A DNA stretch of 58,393 nt from Chrysophaeum taylorii (GCA_029834535.1 JAQMWT010000147.1:1-58393), one strand, 5' to 3'; positions 30,927-40,667 are shown, counted from the first letter of the stretch. Numbers and translations are program-made. The notes: a model not told the origin generated them from the sequence alone.

Positions 30927-31238
30927 TCACGGAATTCCAATCCGCTGGCAATTCAAAAATGCCCGTGGGTAGCGATCCCACTCGCTAAACAGCTTCCACC
31001 GTTCAGCTATACCAAAATCAATTCCCGGGAGAATGCGCTGCGATTTCCAACTCGCACGCGTGTTCGTCGTCACTCGGATCGTACGAACACAAACAACGTT
31101 CGCGTATATTCTCAACGCAAACCGGTCCAATGGAACTCCGTGTGCTTGATCAGGGCGCACGTACAAATCCGGACCACGTAATACAACACGTACGGCAGCA
31201 CTCGCTCGTCGGCGACCGATGTAGTCGCACGATCTCAT
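30927..31238 (-). CDS. Small leader ORF between LTR and Gag
   Basis: A 103-codon ORF from ATG at 31238 (MRSCDYIGRRRASAAVRVVL) to 30927 lies upstream of Gag. The same ORF occurs at 53385-53696 in the second copy with only two visible amino-acid differences. It is basic and has no motif I recognise. It could be a translated upstream ORF controlling Gag, an accessory protein, or simply an open frame in a young leader. Confidence 0.45.
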   Translation of the reverse strand: MRSCDYIGRRRASAAVRVVLRGPDLYVRPDQAHGVPLDRFALRIYANVVCVRTIRVTTNTRASWKSQRILPGIDFGIAERWKLFSEWDRYPRAFLNCQRIGIP

Positions 31239-31516
31239 ATCCTCCACCACGTATGGCGGCACAGAAAAACCTTCCCGACCCCCGGGTGACAAAGGGGGTA
31301 CTCACCGACTCGTCCTAGACCTCACTGAACGAGGAAAACACGGACGCGGGGTCGGATATGCTCGCCACACACCTTGCTCACGCTCACCAAGCCTCTCAAC
31401 AAGATGGAGAGATGGTATATGATAGCAAGAATACTACAAGAATACAGCAAGAATGCTTCTCACAAGAGAGAGGTATGATGTCACTAAGAAGATAGGGAAA
31501 GGTGTCCCGTTGAACG

Positions 31517-32997
31517 TGTGGCGGTTACTACAGCTTTATGCAGCGAGAAGTGTATGGTCCAAGTAGGCTAATCCGGAGAAGCCGCCCATACACACTTTTA
31601 TACCGCTACAAGTGCAGGCCAGTAAGTTCACCTAGTCCCAATCTCTAACCCCAGTAAGTTCACCTAATCCCAGTAAGTTTCATATAAGTTCACCTGGTCA
31701 GTAAGTTCACCTAGCTCACACCAACTCCTTTGAGCTCGTCGCTCTCGCCTCCGCCAATCTAAGCTGCTTTGATCCGCACGCGCCGCCAGCCAGCCTTTGA
31801 ATTTACTCTAAAAACCCTTTACTCTAAAAACCCCAGTATGTTCACCTGGTCCCAGTTTCACATGGTCACTCAGTTCACCTAGTCCCAATCTCAAACCCCA
31901 GTAAGTTCACGTGGTCCCAGTAAGTTCACCTATAGTGCGCGTGTAGACGCCGGGAGGGGGCTTATCGGTATTGCGCAGCACGTGTGGGGTAGGGTGGAGT
32001 CGTCGACCCAGATGAGTATATCCTCGGGGATGCCGATCGACAGAGAGCCACGTAGAGCTGGACGTGGCAGAAGACGGGCTTGGGAAAGAGGACGCCGACC
32101 TCGCGGGGCGTCTGGCCCTGGCTCTTGTTGATCGTTTGGCGTAGGCGGGCCTTAAGGGATACAGGTTGGAGGAGCCTCGGTGACAACGACACGATCGATC
32201 ATGTATCAGGCACCGTTGCAGTGGCCGTGCGACGGGTCGAGGTTTCGAAGACCTTAAGCTCGCGCTCAAAGTCAGCATCCCGTTGGTTGTCAGGGAGTTG
32301 AAAACTCTACTGTAAAGAGCGAGGCGTCGTCTTCCGACCCAGCCTAGTCAGCCGAAAAGAACTCCGACGCCTCGTCTCCGGGAAAAAAAGGCCGCGGTCA
32401 TGCGCGCGTTGTCAGCATCGACAACATCGTTTCGACGGGGCGTGAGAATGGCGCGCTGAAAGAGCCGCCGCGGGTCGTGGAAATAGTCTGCGAGGTCGCC
32501 GTAGACGGCTTGGAGGATCACTGTCTGGCTCTCGCGCCTACCTGATCCTTACTCTCGCGCCTACCTGATCCTTACCCTAAATCGAGGGACAGACAGACAG
32601 ACAGACAAACAGACAAACATCTGTCGATTAGTAGTTAGGATAGATGGCGGAGGATTCGCGACCGAACTCATGGTCCCTGGTTCAAATCCACCCCTGACTT
32701 ATATGTCTCGATTTTCTTAATGTTACCCCGTGCCCAGACCGTCAAGCGTTGACGAAAACGTCCGCGAGGAATATACGTTTCTGGCCGGGACGAAATAGCC
32801 TCCAAATTTACGCCGAGGCGGCGCCATGGTAGCGCCTGTGGCGAGCGATCGAATCAGTAAATATACCGCCGGGGTCGGCGTCCTTTCTTAAAAAGGGGGC
32901 GCCTGTGGCGGTTACTACAGCTTTATGTGGCGAGAAGTGTATGGTCCAAATAGGCTAATCCGGAGAAGCCGCCCATACACACTTTTATACCGCAATA
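31517..32997 (+). mobile_element. TRIM (miniature LTR retrotransposon) with nested Helitron
   Basis: Two ~94-bp direct repeats at 31517-31610 and 32904-32997 start TGTGGCGGTTACTACAG and end CCGC(T/A)ATA. They are flanked by GAACG duplications (31512-31516, 32998-33002); the second Gypsy copy shows the single-GAACG empty site. After removal of the Helitron the left LTR is followed by a primer-binding-site-like TGGCGGAGGATTCGCGACC. The right LTR is preceded by a polypurine tract (AAAAAGGGGGCG). The native element would be ~450 bp and non-coding. A tRNA-like A box (TGGCGGAGGAT) and B box (GGTTCAAATCC) near 32645 and 32690 are also visible. Confidence 0.8.
31609..32640 (-). mobile_element. Helitron, copy 3, inside the TRIM
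   Basis: Same termini and internal order as the other copies, on the minus strand. The host bases around it join as CCGCTA/TAGATGG, an A/T junction without duplication. The helicase relic reads INKSQGQTPREVGVLFPKPV on the minus strand. Confidence 0.8.
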
Positions 32998-33239
32998 GAA
33001 CGGGTATCAAGCCTCGAGAGAGGGGGGGTAAGCCTTAGCGGTCAGGAGTTGCCGCTCAGGAGTTACCGCCACACGGAGTTTCGTTCGGGTCTCCGAGGGG
33101 GTCCTCTAGGGCTGTGCTTAAAAGTGCACGTGACTCCGGGCGGGCCCGTATGGCTTATGCACACTATGCCTGAAGTTGGCGACAGTGTAGCGAGTCCAAC
33201 TTCGGCGCCCTACGTCCCGCCAGCGGTCGGAAGCGACTC

Positions 33240-34520
33240 AAGTCGGACCGCAGAGCGGCCCCGATACGCGAGGGGACTGTTCCTTTTCCTCTCGCCACGC
33301 TTTTCGTATGCCGAGGTCACCACCAGGGTCATAAATATAGCTAGTCAGCGACGTTATCTTGAGAGTCACCGCGGATAGAACTGACACGTCGATCGCGCGA
33401 TGGGAGGAGTGTTTGCGCTTGAGACGCGCGGCCTCTCTTTGTCGCTCGATTTTGGCGTGTTCGAACTGGGCGGTGCCACCGTTCTCGGAGCGGCACACGA
33501 GTTTATACTCGAGGGCGACGCGAGAGCCGCATGAGCCGGAAGAGGCGGAAGGTTTTCGGGGAAAATGATGTCGAAGACACGCCCACGTTGTCGCCGCGCC
33601 ATCTCACTTTCTGTTCCGGTGTTATGTTGGCGGTAGTGCCGCTTTGACTGGCCCCAGCCGTACTCGATGCCAACTCCGGCGAGCTCTTGGTGGCATTCGG
33701 TGACGAGAGTAGGATGTGGCAAGGGTCAAGGGCGAGCTGCTAATACGACAGCCGCTTCTAGGGAATCAAACCAACCGCGCTCGAAGATCGCTTTGTGAAT
33801 TCCTTCGCTTTGCCGACGTAGGCCTCGGGCTTCCAGTCGGGGTGGGTGGGTCACCCGGCTGGAAGTTCATGTGCTGGTCTTGGCCAGGCTCGAGCTTGAC
33901 GTTCCACTAATCGACCACCTTCTGCCGCTCGCCCTTTCCGCTGCGCTCCGACCTTGAGTTCGAAGATGGCCGGATGAGCTTCGATGCAGCCCGCATCGAG
34001 TTTCGTCGAGGTTTGGAGGAGGTGCTGCGTCTTGCCGCCGACGCCGGCGGACATGTTGTTGACGTTGAAGCTGTCGGGTTTGAACTTGTCGTGTTCCGAC
34101 GGTCAACCTCAATTAGGATCTGGTGATGAGGGAACCAAATCTCCATGACATCGAGGACGTCCTCGACCTGAAAACGAAAATTGTCCGAGTCCCAGAAGCC
34201 TTGGTGCTGAATGCCAATCTTGATCGTCTGGAGAGCCGGAGACTGGAACCACTTGACGCCGTCGCCGCTATCAAAGAGGAAGACCTTTTCAAAGGGATGC
34301 TTGAGTGTCGGATCGATCGTGAGGTCGACATCGTTTTCGCCGTCGTCGTCGTATTCGTCGTAAACCCTCTGGCACGTTGGTCGCTACTTGGCGAAGCTTG
34401 TCACCTGAGTTGTAAAACCCGTGGAGCCACGCGTTTCGTTCGTGGAGGCCATCAACAGTTGCAGGAGCGTCCAGCACCACTTCCAGTACATACGCTGCCG
34501 ACCTGGTATCGCGCTCTTCG
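33240..34520 (-). pseudogene. DDE transposase relic (GGK / IE.xWG family)
   Basis: Broken minus-strand frames line up with a DDE transposase type common in fungi, oomycetes and other protists. In order: QVEDVLDVMEIWFPHHQIL then HDKFKPDSFNVNNMSAGVGG (position of the family's Asp-x-Ser-x-His and GGK motif), QHMNFQPGDPPTPT, and ELAGVGIEYGWGQSKRHYR (position of the family's E-L-N-x-I-E-x-x-W-G motif with the catalytic Glu). Stops and frameshifts separate the pieces, so it is inactive. No terminal repeats were found. Family placement is by pattern memory and should be tested. Confidence 0.5.
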
Positions 34521-34663
34521 GCTTCTCAGCAGCGGCACGCAAAAGACACACATGAAACACCACAAACCCTTACCCATAGATTATACTCCCTAACCCTGTG
34601 GCTTTCTCCCTTACCACTTTTGTTTTCTCCCTTACCACCTTTCTTTTTACCTTACCACCTTAA
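34521..34663. repeat. CCCTTACC-rich short repeat tract
   Basis: TCTCCCTTACCAC recurs three times just left of a Helitron, and CCCTTACCC continues right of it at 35876, so the Helitron entered this tract. Confidence 0.5.
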
Positions 34664-35872
34664 TCCTTACTACTAATCGACAGATGTTTGTCTGTCTGTC
34701 TGTTTTTAAATGTCGACTGCTAAGAGGGGGGTTGTCTGTCTGTCTGTCCGTCTGTCCGTCTGTCCGTCTGTCCGTCTGTCTGTCTGTCTGTTTGTCTTTA
34801 AATGTCGACTGCTAAGAGGGGGGTGTGTGTGGGGAGCATGAAGGATGTGCTGTTTGTCCCTCGATTTAGGGTAAGGATCAGGTAGGCCCGCGAGCCAGGC
34901 AGGCATTGATCCTCCAAGCCGTCTACGGCGACCTCGCAGGCTCTTTCCACGACCCGCGGCGGCTCTTTCAGCGCGCCATTCTCACGCCCCGTCGAAACGA
35001 TGTTGTCGATGCTGACAACGCGCGCATGACCGCGGCCTTTTTTTCCCGGAGACGAGGCGTCGGAGTTCTTTTCGGCCGACTAGGTTGGGTCGGAAGACGA
35101 CGCCTCGCCCTCAAGAGTCAAGTTTTGAACTCCCTGACAACCAACGGCATGCTGACTTTGATCGCGAGCTTAAAGTCTTCGCAACCTCGACCCGTCGCAC
35201 GGCCACTGCAACGGTACCAGGTACATGATCGATCGTGTCGTTGTCACCGAGGCTCCTCCAACCTGCATCCCTTAAGGCCCGCCGACGCCAAACGATCACC
35301 AAGAGCCAGGGCCAGACGCCCCGCGAGGTCGGCGTCCTCTTGGCGAAGCCCGTCTTCTGCCACGTCCAGCTCTACGTGGCTCTCTGTCGATCGGCAACCC
35401 CGAGGATATCCTCTTCTTGGTCGACGACTCCACCCTACTCCACACGTGCTGCGCAATACCGATAAGCCCCCTCCCGGCGTCTACACGCGCACTATAGGTT
35501 AACTTACTGGGACCAGGTGAACTTACTGGAACCAGGTGAACTTACTGGGGTTAGAGATTGGGACTAGGCGAACTTAGTGACCAGGTGAACTTACTGAGAC
35601 CAAGTGTGAACTTACTGGGGCTTTCAGAGTAAACTCAAAGCTTAGCGGCGTGTGCGGATCAAAGCAGCTTAGATTGGCGGGGGTGAGAGCGACGAGCTCG
35701 AAGGAGAGTGGGGTGAGTGGGTGTGGGTTTACGCCGAACTTACTGGGGGTAGAGATTGGGTTTACGCCGAATTTACTGGGGTTAGAGATTGGGACTAGGT
35801 GAACTTAACGGGAACAGGTGAACTTGCTGGGGTTAGAGATTGGGACTAGGTGAACTTACTGGCCTGCACTTG
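34664..35872 (+). mobile_element. Helitron, copy 4
   Basis: It starts TCCTTACTACTAATCGACAG after AA and ends GGCCTGCACTTG before T. The GTCT microsatellite is expanded (two blocks around the AAGAGGGGGG module). The helicase relic near 34915-35465 retains AILTPRRNDVVDADNARM and the QGQTPREVGV motif. The 3' third is made of tandem GTGAACTTACTGG motifs. Confidence 0.8.
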
Positions 35873-35909
35873 TTTCCCCCTTACCCTTAAATTACACTTC
35901 ATACCACTC

Positions 35910-36311
35910 CTAAACCCTGCGATCGCTAACTGTATGGTTGCGATGGAGGAAGGCGCCTAACAAGCTTGCTCCCTGCCGCGGCCCCGGCCGTCCCGGGGTG
36001 AGACGGTGCCTGCTCGCTTCCCGGGCTGGCCGGTTAGCACCCGGAAAGTCCGCGCTGGGTTGGGGTTCGCTCGGTTGGGCAGAACGCGACGGACAGGTCG
36101 ATTGTTCGTGGACCAACACGTCCGCGGCCTGCGACGCTTTTGCACGACCTCGCACAAGACCGCGCGCAGTGGCGGTCCGCCATCAACAAGTCCGTCCTCG
36201 TCCCTCGCCTCTGCCCCGACTGCGTGATTTTCCTCTGAGATCCCGCACCGGCTCCTGCCGGTCCGGCCTGGCTCCCATGCTCGGGAGAGGTGGTCTGAAG
36301 TTAGTCAGTTA
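35910..36311 (+). mobile_element. Short LINE derivative (type 1), near full length
   Basis: About 400 bp: LINE leader from CCCTGCGATCGCTAACTGTA through GACCAACACGTCCGCGGCCT, joined to the LINE 3' end (GACCTCGCACAAGACCGCGC to the tail). The corresponding parent parts are at ~21095-20880 and ~17530-17367, so ~3.3 kb was lost internally. Confidence 0.8.
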
Positions 36312-36328
36312 TACCACTGAATTCATGA

Positions 36329-36626
36329 ACGCCGTAGGTTGGCACCTGTTCGCCTCTCGGGCTGGCCGGTTGGCAGCTGGAACGTTCGCAGTGGGACGGG
36401 GTATGGCCGGGGGGCGCAAACGGAAGGTTATCGTCGAGTTGGTTGTCAGTCACATCGCGGCCCGCGTCGCGTGGCGACAAGTCTGATGATCACTCTCCGC
36501 CGTCCCACCTTTCGGCGCCCCTTGTCTACAGACCCGTGATTCCGGACTGGCTCCTGTCGGTCCGGCCTGGCTCCCATGCTCTATGCTCCTATGCTCGGGA
36601 GAGGTCTGAGGTTAGTTAGTTAATTA
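36329..36626 (+). mobile_element. Short LINE derivative (type 2), 5'-truncated
   Basis: Begins in the leader at CCGTAGGTTGGCACC and ends (TTAG)n at 36626. Its reading frame is broken relative to the copy that follows. Confidence 0.7.
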
Positions 36627-36642
36627 GTTCATCTCTGTACCC

Positions 36643-37007
36643 TTACCCTGATCGCCGACTGCGGTTGCGATGGAGGACGGTGCCTCATGAATCCTGAGCC
36701 TTGCGAGGGCATCCGCCCTCCCGGCGTAGGTTGGCACCTATTCGCCTCCCGGGCGGGCCGGTTGGCAGCCGGAACGTTCGCAGTGGGACGGGGTATGGCC
36801 GGGGGGCGAAGACGGAAGGCTATCGACGAGTTGGTTGTCAGTCACATCGCGGTCTCCTCGTCGCATGGCGACAAGCTTGATGGTCTCTCTCCGCCGACCG
36901 ACCTTTCGGCGCTCCTCGTCTACAGGCCCGTGATTCCGGACTGGCACCTGTCGGTCCGGCCTGGCTCCCATGCTCGGGAGAGGTCTGAAGTTAGTTAGTT
37001 AGTTAGT
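36643..37007 (+). mobile_element. Short LINE derivative (type 2) with intact 103-codon ORF
   Basis: Starts CCCTTACCCTGATCGCC and ends AGTTAGTTAGTTAG. The ORF at 36687-36998 starts MNPEPCEGIRPPGVGWHLF and ends RERSEVS with its stop inside the tail. It is nearly identical to the copies at 27560-27929 and 43471-43820. Confidence 0.8.
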
Positions 37008-37009
37008 TC

Positions 37010-37279
37010 ATGAACGCCCTGCGTGCTCACCAACTCACCCTAGATCTTGGCACATTTTTGGGAGGTTTTTGGGTTCAAATTGATACTGGACGTCGAAAAG
37101 AGGTCGAGGGCGCGTCGATCGGCGTCCTAGCCTGCGGCAGTAGCGACACTGAACAGATTTTACAGATGAAAGTAGTTATTAGTCCCAGTCTATATGCGTG
37201 CTATCGACGCATGCAGCTAAGGCTGAGTCGCCGATTGAAGCGACTTAAACCCTCCTTGATGTGCGAACAACGAACTTGA
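37010..37279 (+). CDS. Hypothetical 89-codon ORF
   Basis: ATG at 37010 right after a LINE-derivative tail, MNALRAHQLTLDLGTFLGGF, ending basic (RLSRRLKRLKPSLMCEQRT). No family recognised; could be chance. Confidence 0.2.
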   Translation: MNALRAHQLTLDLGTFLGGFWVQIDTGRRKEVEGASIGVLACGSSDTEQILQMKVVISPSLYACYRRMQLRLSRRLKRLKPSLMCEQRT

Positions 37280-37654
37280 CACAAAACCCTAAAAAAATGC
37301 GATGTATGTGCGGTTTATGTCGAATGAGCTTGTGCGAGAAATAGATAGAATGCTAGATCCGGTACATCTACGAAGGACAGCGTCGACTTGGGGTATTAAC
37401 CAACACCCAGCTGAGCCGACAACAACTGCCTCGGTTTCTCGTTTTCGAAACGCGTTCGCTCGCGCCGCGAGCGGGTTCGGATTAATTGCTGACTCACCCC
37501 GAACCAGGCCCCGCGCCACGCACTCTCCCCCCATGCGTCGCGTCGCGAGCCAGGGCGAGCCATGTACGTGTTTGCTAGGGATGTACGTAAGACAGTCTCA
37601 TAAACATTGGTGATGCTGTCTCTGCGATGTCCTCGTCCCAGCAGGCTTCCCGCT

Positions 37655-38150
37655 CCCCGCCATCTCCCCGCTCCCCGCCACATCCCCGTCCCCGCACCTT
37701 CCCCGTCCCCGCGCCTTCCTCGCTCCCCGCACCTTCCCCGCCCCCGCACCTTCCCCGTCCCCGCGCCTTCCTCGCTCCCCGCACTTTCTCCGTCCCCGCA
37801 CCTTCCCCGTCCCCGCTCCTTCCCCGTCCCCGCGCCTTCCTCGCTCCCCGCCACATCCCCGTCCCCGCCATCTCCCCGTCCCCACACCTTCCCCGCCCCC
37901 GCACGTTCCCTCCCCGCACCTTCCCCGCTCCCCGCACCTTCCCCGTCCCCGCGCCTTCCTCGCTCCCCGCACCTTCCCCGTCCCCGCACCTTCCCTCCCC
38001 GCACCTTCCCCGCTCCCCGCACCTTCCCCGTCCCCGCACCTTCCCCGTCCCCGCGCCTTCCCCGTCCCCGCACCTCCCCTTCCCCGCACCATCCCCGCTC
38101 CCCGCGCCTTCTTTTCCCCGCCCCCGCGACTTTCCCCGTTCCCCTTGGGA
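37655..38150. repeat. GC-rich minisatellite, CGTCCCCGCACCTTCC-type units
   Basis: About 30 variants of CCCCGCACCTTCC / CTCCCCGCGCCTTCC follow each other for ~500 bp, purine-rich on the minus strand. All six frames stay open through it, which creates long spurious ORFs. It abuts the broken end of the hAT gene at 38152. Confidence 0.9.
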
Positions 38151-38151
38151 C

Positions 38152-39587
38152 TCACGGCCCCAGGTATAAGTGTTCATGTTGCACGAAAACAACGGCCTCG
38201 TCCGTTATAGCAAAAATCGCCTCGAATTCAGCCAACGCCACCCATTGCTCATCACTGATTTTCCAGGGGAGTCCAATGTTGGTAGCCGTGTACAGTTTGA
38301 GCACGTGGTGCATACGCAGCAAGGAACGAACAAGTTGGTAGCGCGCCCGGAACCTCGTCTTGTTGAGGTCGAGCTTGAGCTTCGGCGATTTCCCCGGCTG
38401 TAATGGCAAAAGCGCATGCAGGTCCTTCAAACGTGTGCCGTAAGAACAGTACTTGGCTCCATCGTGGGCACTGTTCAGCAGCTCCTGGCCAGCTGGGAAT
38501 GGATTGATCACCTGCTTGCCTCTGGATCGTGTCAAGTCGCCACATGCCGCTGCCGAGATTTTTGAGATATCATGCATGTCACACGCTTCGACCTCAACAA
38601 AAAAATCTTCGGCGACGCCAATTGCAGCCCGGTCTTGAACAATGGTTGCGGCCGCCAAATCGATGTCGATTCCCGCACGCACCGCGACCACAGAACGGAG
38701 CAGAGAAGCCGTGCCGGAATCGGCTCCGTCGTCAGCTGGAACGAGGCCCACGCACACCGTCTCAACGCCACTCCAATCGGGCCAGATGAAGGATAGGCCA
38801 ATGGCATATCGCTTGAACTTATCCTTGAGTGTCCCGCCGTCATGCAGCACCTGGGCGAATGGACTGCCGAAAGCCGCTTCATAACACTCCGTAACGACGT
38901 GCTTCAAGATTCGAACAAAGCAACGATATTCAGCGTCCACCCATTCAACCAGCGCCTTTCGAGTCATGAACGGGCACTTGCCAATCCCGCCACCGCCGCG
39001 GTAATACGCTTCAAGAAGGTTGCGATGATCTTCGTCGTCAAAGGTGCGCTTGGAAATCCGCTACGACGTGTACACGTAGTGCCGAGCCGAGAACGCCATC
39101 AGGGAAGAGTGCCTTGCCTGGCTGGGCATGGCCATGAAGTATCTCGTAATATCCGATTTGCCCTTCGAGGCTGCCCCAACGCCCACGGCCGTCATAACGC
39201 CCACCCTTTCTTGGTCTGTCTTCTGTTTCTTGGTAAGCTGTTGACGTCCCGGCTCGTCCTCCGGATGCGCAGCCTTGAAGTGGGCAAGAGGCTTGGTCGT
39301 CTGCCACGTGCCTTTCTTGAGTCTTTCGTCACCTTCACGCGCTCCCAGCACAGGATACACACGTGCGTCGCCTTCCCACTGACGCGGTCAGGATGATGTT
39401 CCTTCAGTCGACGCACGCAGTCCCACACCTTGGACCTGGTTGACCGTCCATTTTTGCCGGGTGTGTTCCACGTCAGCATCGACGTCGCAATCGGCTCGTT
39501 CTTGTGCTCCTCCTTCTGTTCCGCGTATTCCTCCCCATCATCAGCATTATCCTCCACCTCCAGGTAGCGCGGCTCGACTTCGCTCAT
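38152..39587 (-). pseudogene. hAT transposase with BED finger, frameshifted
   Basis: ATG at 39587 (MSEVEPRYLEVEDNADDGEE). A BED-type zinc finger is visible across a frameshift: SKVWDCVRRLKEHHPD, HVCILCWERVKV (Cys-x2-Cys) and LAHFKAAHPED (His-x4-His). Then a third frame gives the catalytic region: FGSPFAQVLHDGGTLKDKFK (Asp of the first hAT motif), IGLSFIWPDWSG, EACDMHDISKISAAACGD (C..H segment) and LPWKISDEQWVALAEFEAIF. At least two frameshifts lie near 39340 and 39060. The C-terminal dimerisation domain is absent because the gene runs into the minisatellite. The hAT derivative at 8483-9272 keeps the same first 45 codons. Confidence 0.8.
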
Positions 39588-39734
39588 CAGACGGGGTCAG
39601 GGTCAGGCCGTCAGCCAAAGTGAATGAACGTGAAGTGAACATTGGACTTCGGACGAAAATTTTCGGTGAATCGAAGTGAAGTGAACCAAATTCAGTGAAC
39701 CTAGTGAAGTGAGCCCAGTGAATTCCCAACGCTG
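38152..39734 (-). mobile_element. hAT transposon relic, 3' end lost at the minisatellite
   Basis: The right terminus is GTGAATTCCCAACGCTG, ending at 39734, the reverse of the hAT start at 8483. It sits directly against the 13-bp-motif array at 39740. The other terminus was not found; similarity ends at the minisatellite. Confidence 0.75.
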
Positions 39735-39739
39735 CATTT

Positions 39740-39945
39740 ATTGGTGACCAAATGACATTTTTTCGTGACCAAATGACATTTTTCGTGCATGTCAACAATA
39801 GAGTGTCATTTGGTCACCAACAAAAATTCCACTTGGTCATGGCCTGACCAAATGACATTTTTTTGAGTTGCCAGATGACACCACACAAAATCGAAGAAGG
39901 TCGTGACCAAATGACAGTTTTTCGTAACCAAATGACATTCTCCCC
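39740..39945. repeat. Detached terminal array of the 13-bp motif element
   Basis: Aligns, reversed, with 3543-3690, including the central TGGTCATGGCCTGACCAAAT. The hAT relic ends beside it, so the hAT probably inserted into a copy of this element. Confidence 0.8.
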
Positions 39946-40082
39946 TCTTTTTTTTTGTGCAGCACCTTGTCATTCGCTCTGGTTTTGAGCTTATCTCGCT
40001 CTATAGCTGCATAGCCTATCTGTCATGGCTTCGACGCTTATTGACCGACCTTGGTTTACAAACGGGTCCAGTACTATAGTTT

Positions 40083-40262
40083 ATGGACAACAAGGCGGTG
40101 ATTCGTCGTATGAAAGAGTTTGCCATTACTGCCTCCGATTGCCTTACCAAGTCGAACAAGCATGACATATTTGTTCGACAACGTGCCATCCTTTTGAACC
40201 TTCCTCCTGACATCAAGACACCTACGCCTGCTGCTTCTACCCCTGCTGCTTATAGAATTTAG
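40083..40262 (+). CDS. Small ORF, possible RNase H-type relic
   Basis: 59 codons, MDNKAVIRRMKEFAITASDC to a TAG at 40262. The DNKAVIRR stretch and following DCLTKSNKHDIFVRQRAIL faintly resemble the third-Asp region of retrotransposon RNase H domains. Too short to be sure. Confidence 0.2.
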   Translation: MDNKAVIRRMKEFAITASDCLTKSNKHDIFVRQRAILLNLPPDIKTPTPAASTPAAYRI

Positions 40263-40584
40263 GGGACGGTGTTGGTAGATTGCTGTTCTGGTACCGTCGG
40301 ACCGTGTGTCCGGTACCATTGACTTGTACTGGAACAAGTCAACACTTACCCTTAACCTGCTCATTCATCATCCTACCAACAAAGCAGAGTAAAGTTTTCG
40401 GCAAAACTCCTAGATTCAGAAAATATCTATCTCTAGTGGCCTCCATGTTTTGTACCTTTCGCCGTAGCGCTTGTGTCTCGTGCGCTCCGCGTGTCGTCGT
40501 CGGTTGCGACTGCGACATCTTCTTCCTTGGTGACTTCGGCGGCGTGGTTGCGGAAGGCCCTTTGACGCGGGGAGGGTTGGTGGC

Positions 40585-40667
40585 TGTGACAGTAAGCCCT
40601 TATGTAGCGGGAATGATATAGGACATCAGGCCGATCTGGAGAAGCCGACCCCCTTTTTACCGCTACA
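40585..40667 (+). mobile_element. Solo TRIM LTR with GTGGC duplication
   Basis: 83 bp beginning TGTGACAGTAAGCCC and ending TTTTTACCGCTACA, flanked on both sides by GTGGC (40580-40584, 40668-40672). It shares TTATGT.GCG, TCTGGAGAAGCCG and TTTTTACCGCT with the LTRs at 31517 and 32904. It interrupts a minus-strand frame (PPKAFLD / SHQPSPRQRAF). Confidence 0.75.

Larger units (their letters stand above)
21098..33073 (-). mobile_element. Ty3/Gypsy retrotransposon carrying a C5 DNA methyltransferase, copy 1
   Basis: Element order on the minus strand: 5' LTR (33073 down to ~31290), small leader ORF, Gag, retropepsin-like domain, DNA methyltransferase, reverse transcriptase, RNase H, integrase. RT-RNaseH-IN order places it in Ty3/Gypsy. 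Four insertions interrupt it: a TRIM in the LTR (31517-32997), a short LINE derivative between Gag and protease (27560-27929), a Helitron in the integrase (21778-22801) and the LINE at its 3' end. The 3' LTR is missing. Apart from a -1 shift near 30665, a TAG at ~28248, a 7-C run at ~25270 and a TAA at ~23251, Gag to integrase would be one polyprotein. Confidence 0.92.
31290..33073 (-). repeat. 5' LTR of Gypsy copy 1, split by a TRIM
   Basis: On the minus strand the LTR begins TGTGGCGGTAACTCCTG at 33073, runs to 33003, and resumes at 31516 after the TRIM, matching 53049 onward in copy 2. An internal duplication (AACTCCTGA..GGC) is present near its start. The 3' border is uncertain, about 31290. 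Confidence 0.7.

Noticed and set aside
34730..34800. CRISPR-like regularly spaced repeats (GTCTGTCT, GTGAACTTACTGG, TGACCAAATGACA)
   Set aside because: Simple microsatellite or transposon-end arrays in a eukaryotic context, with irregular spacers and no cas genes.
37396..38341. Long overlapping ORFs (185-244 codons) on both strands across the minisatellite
   Set aside because: They come from the repeat itself, which lacks stop codons in every frame; composition is Gly/Arg or Pro/Ser only.
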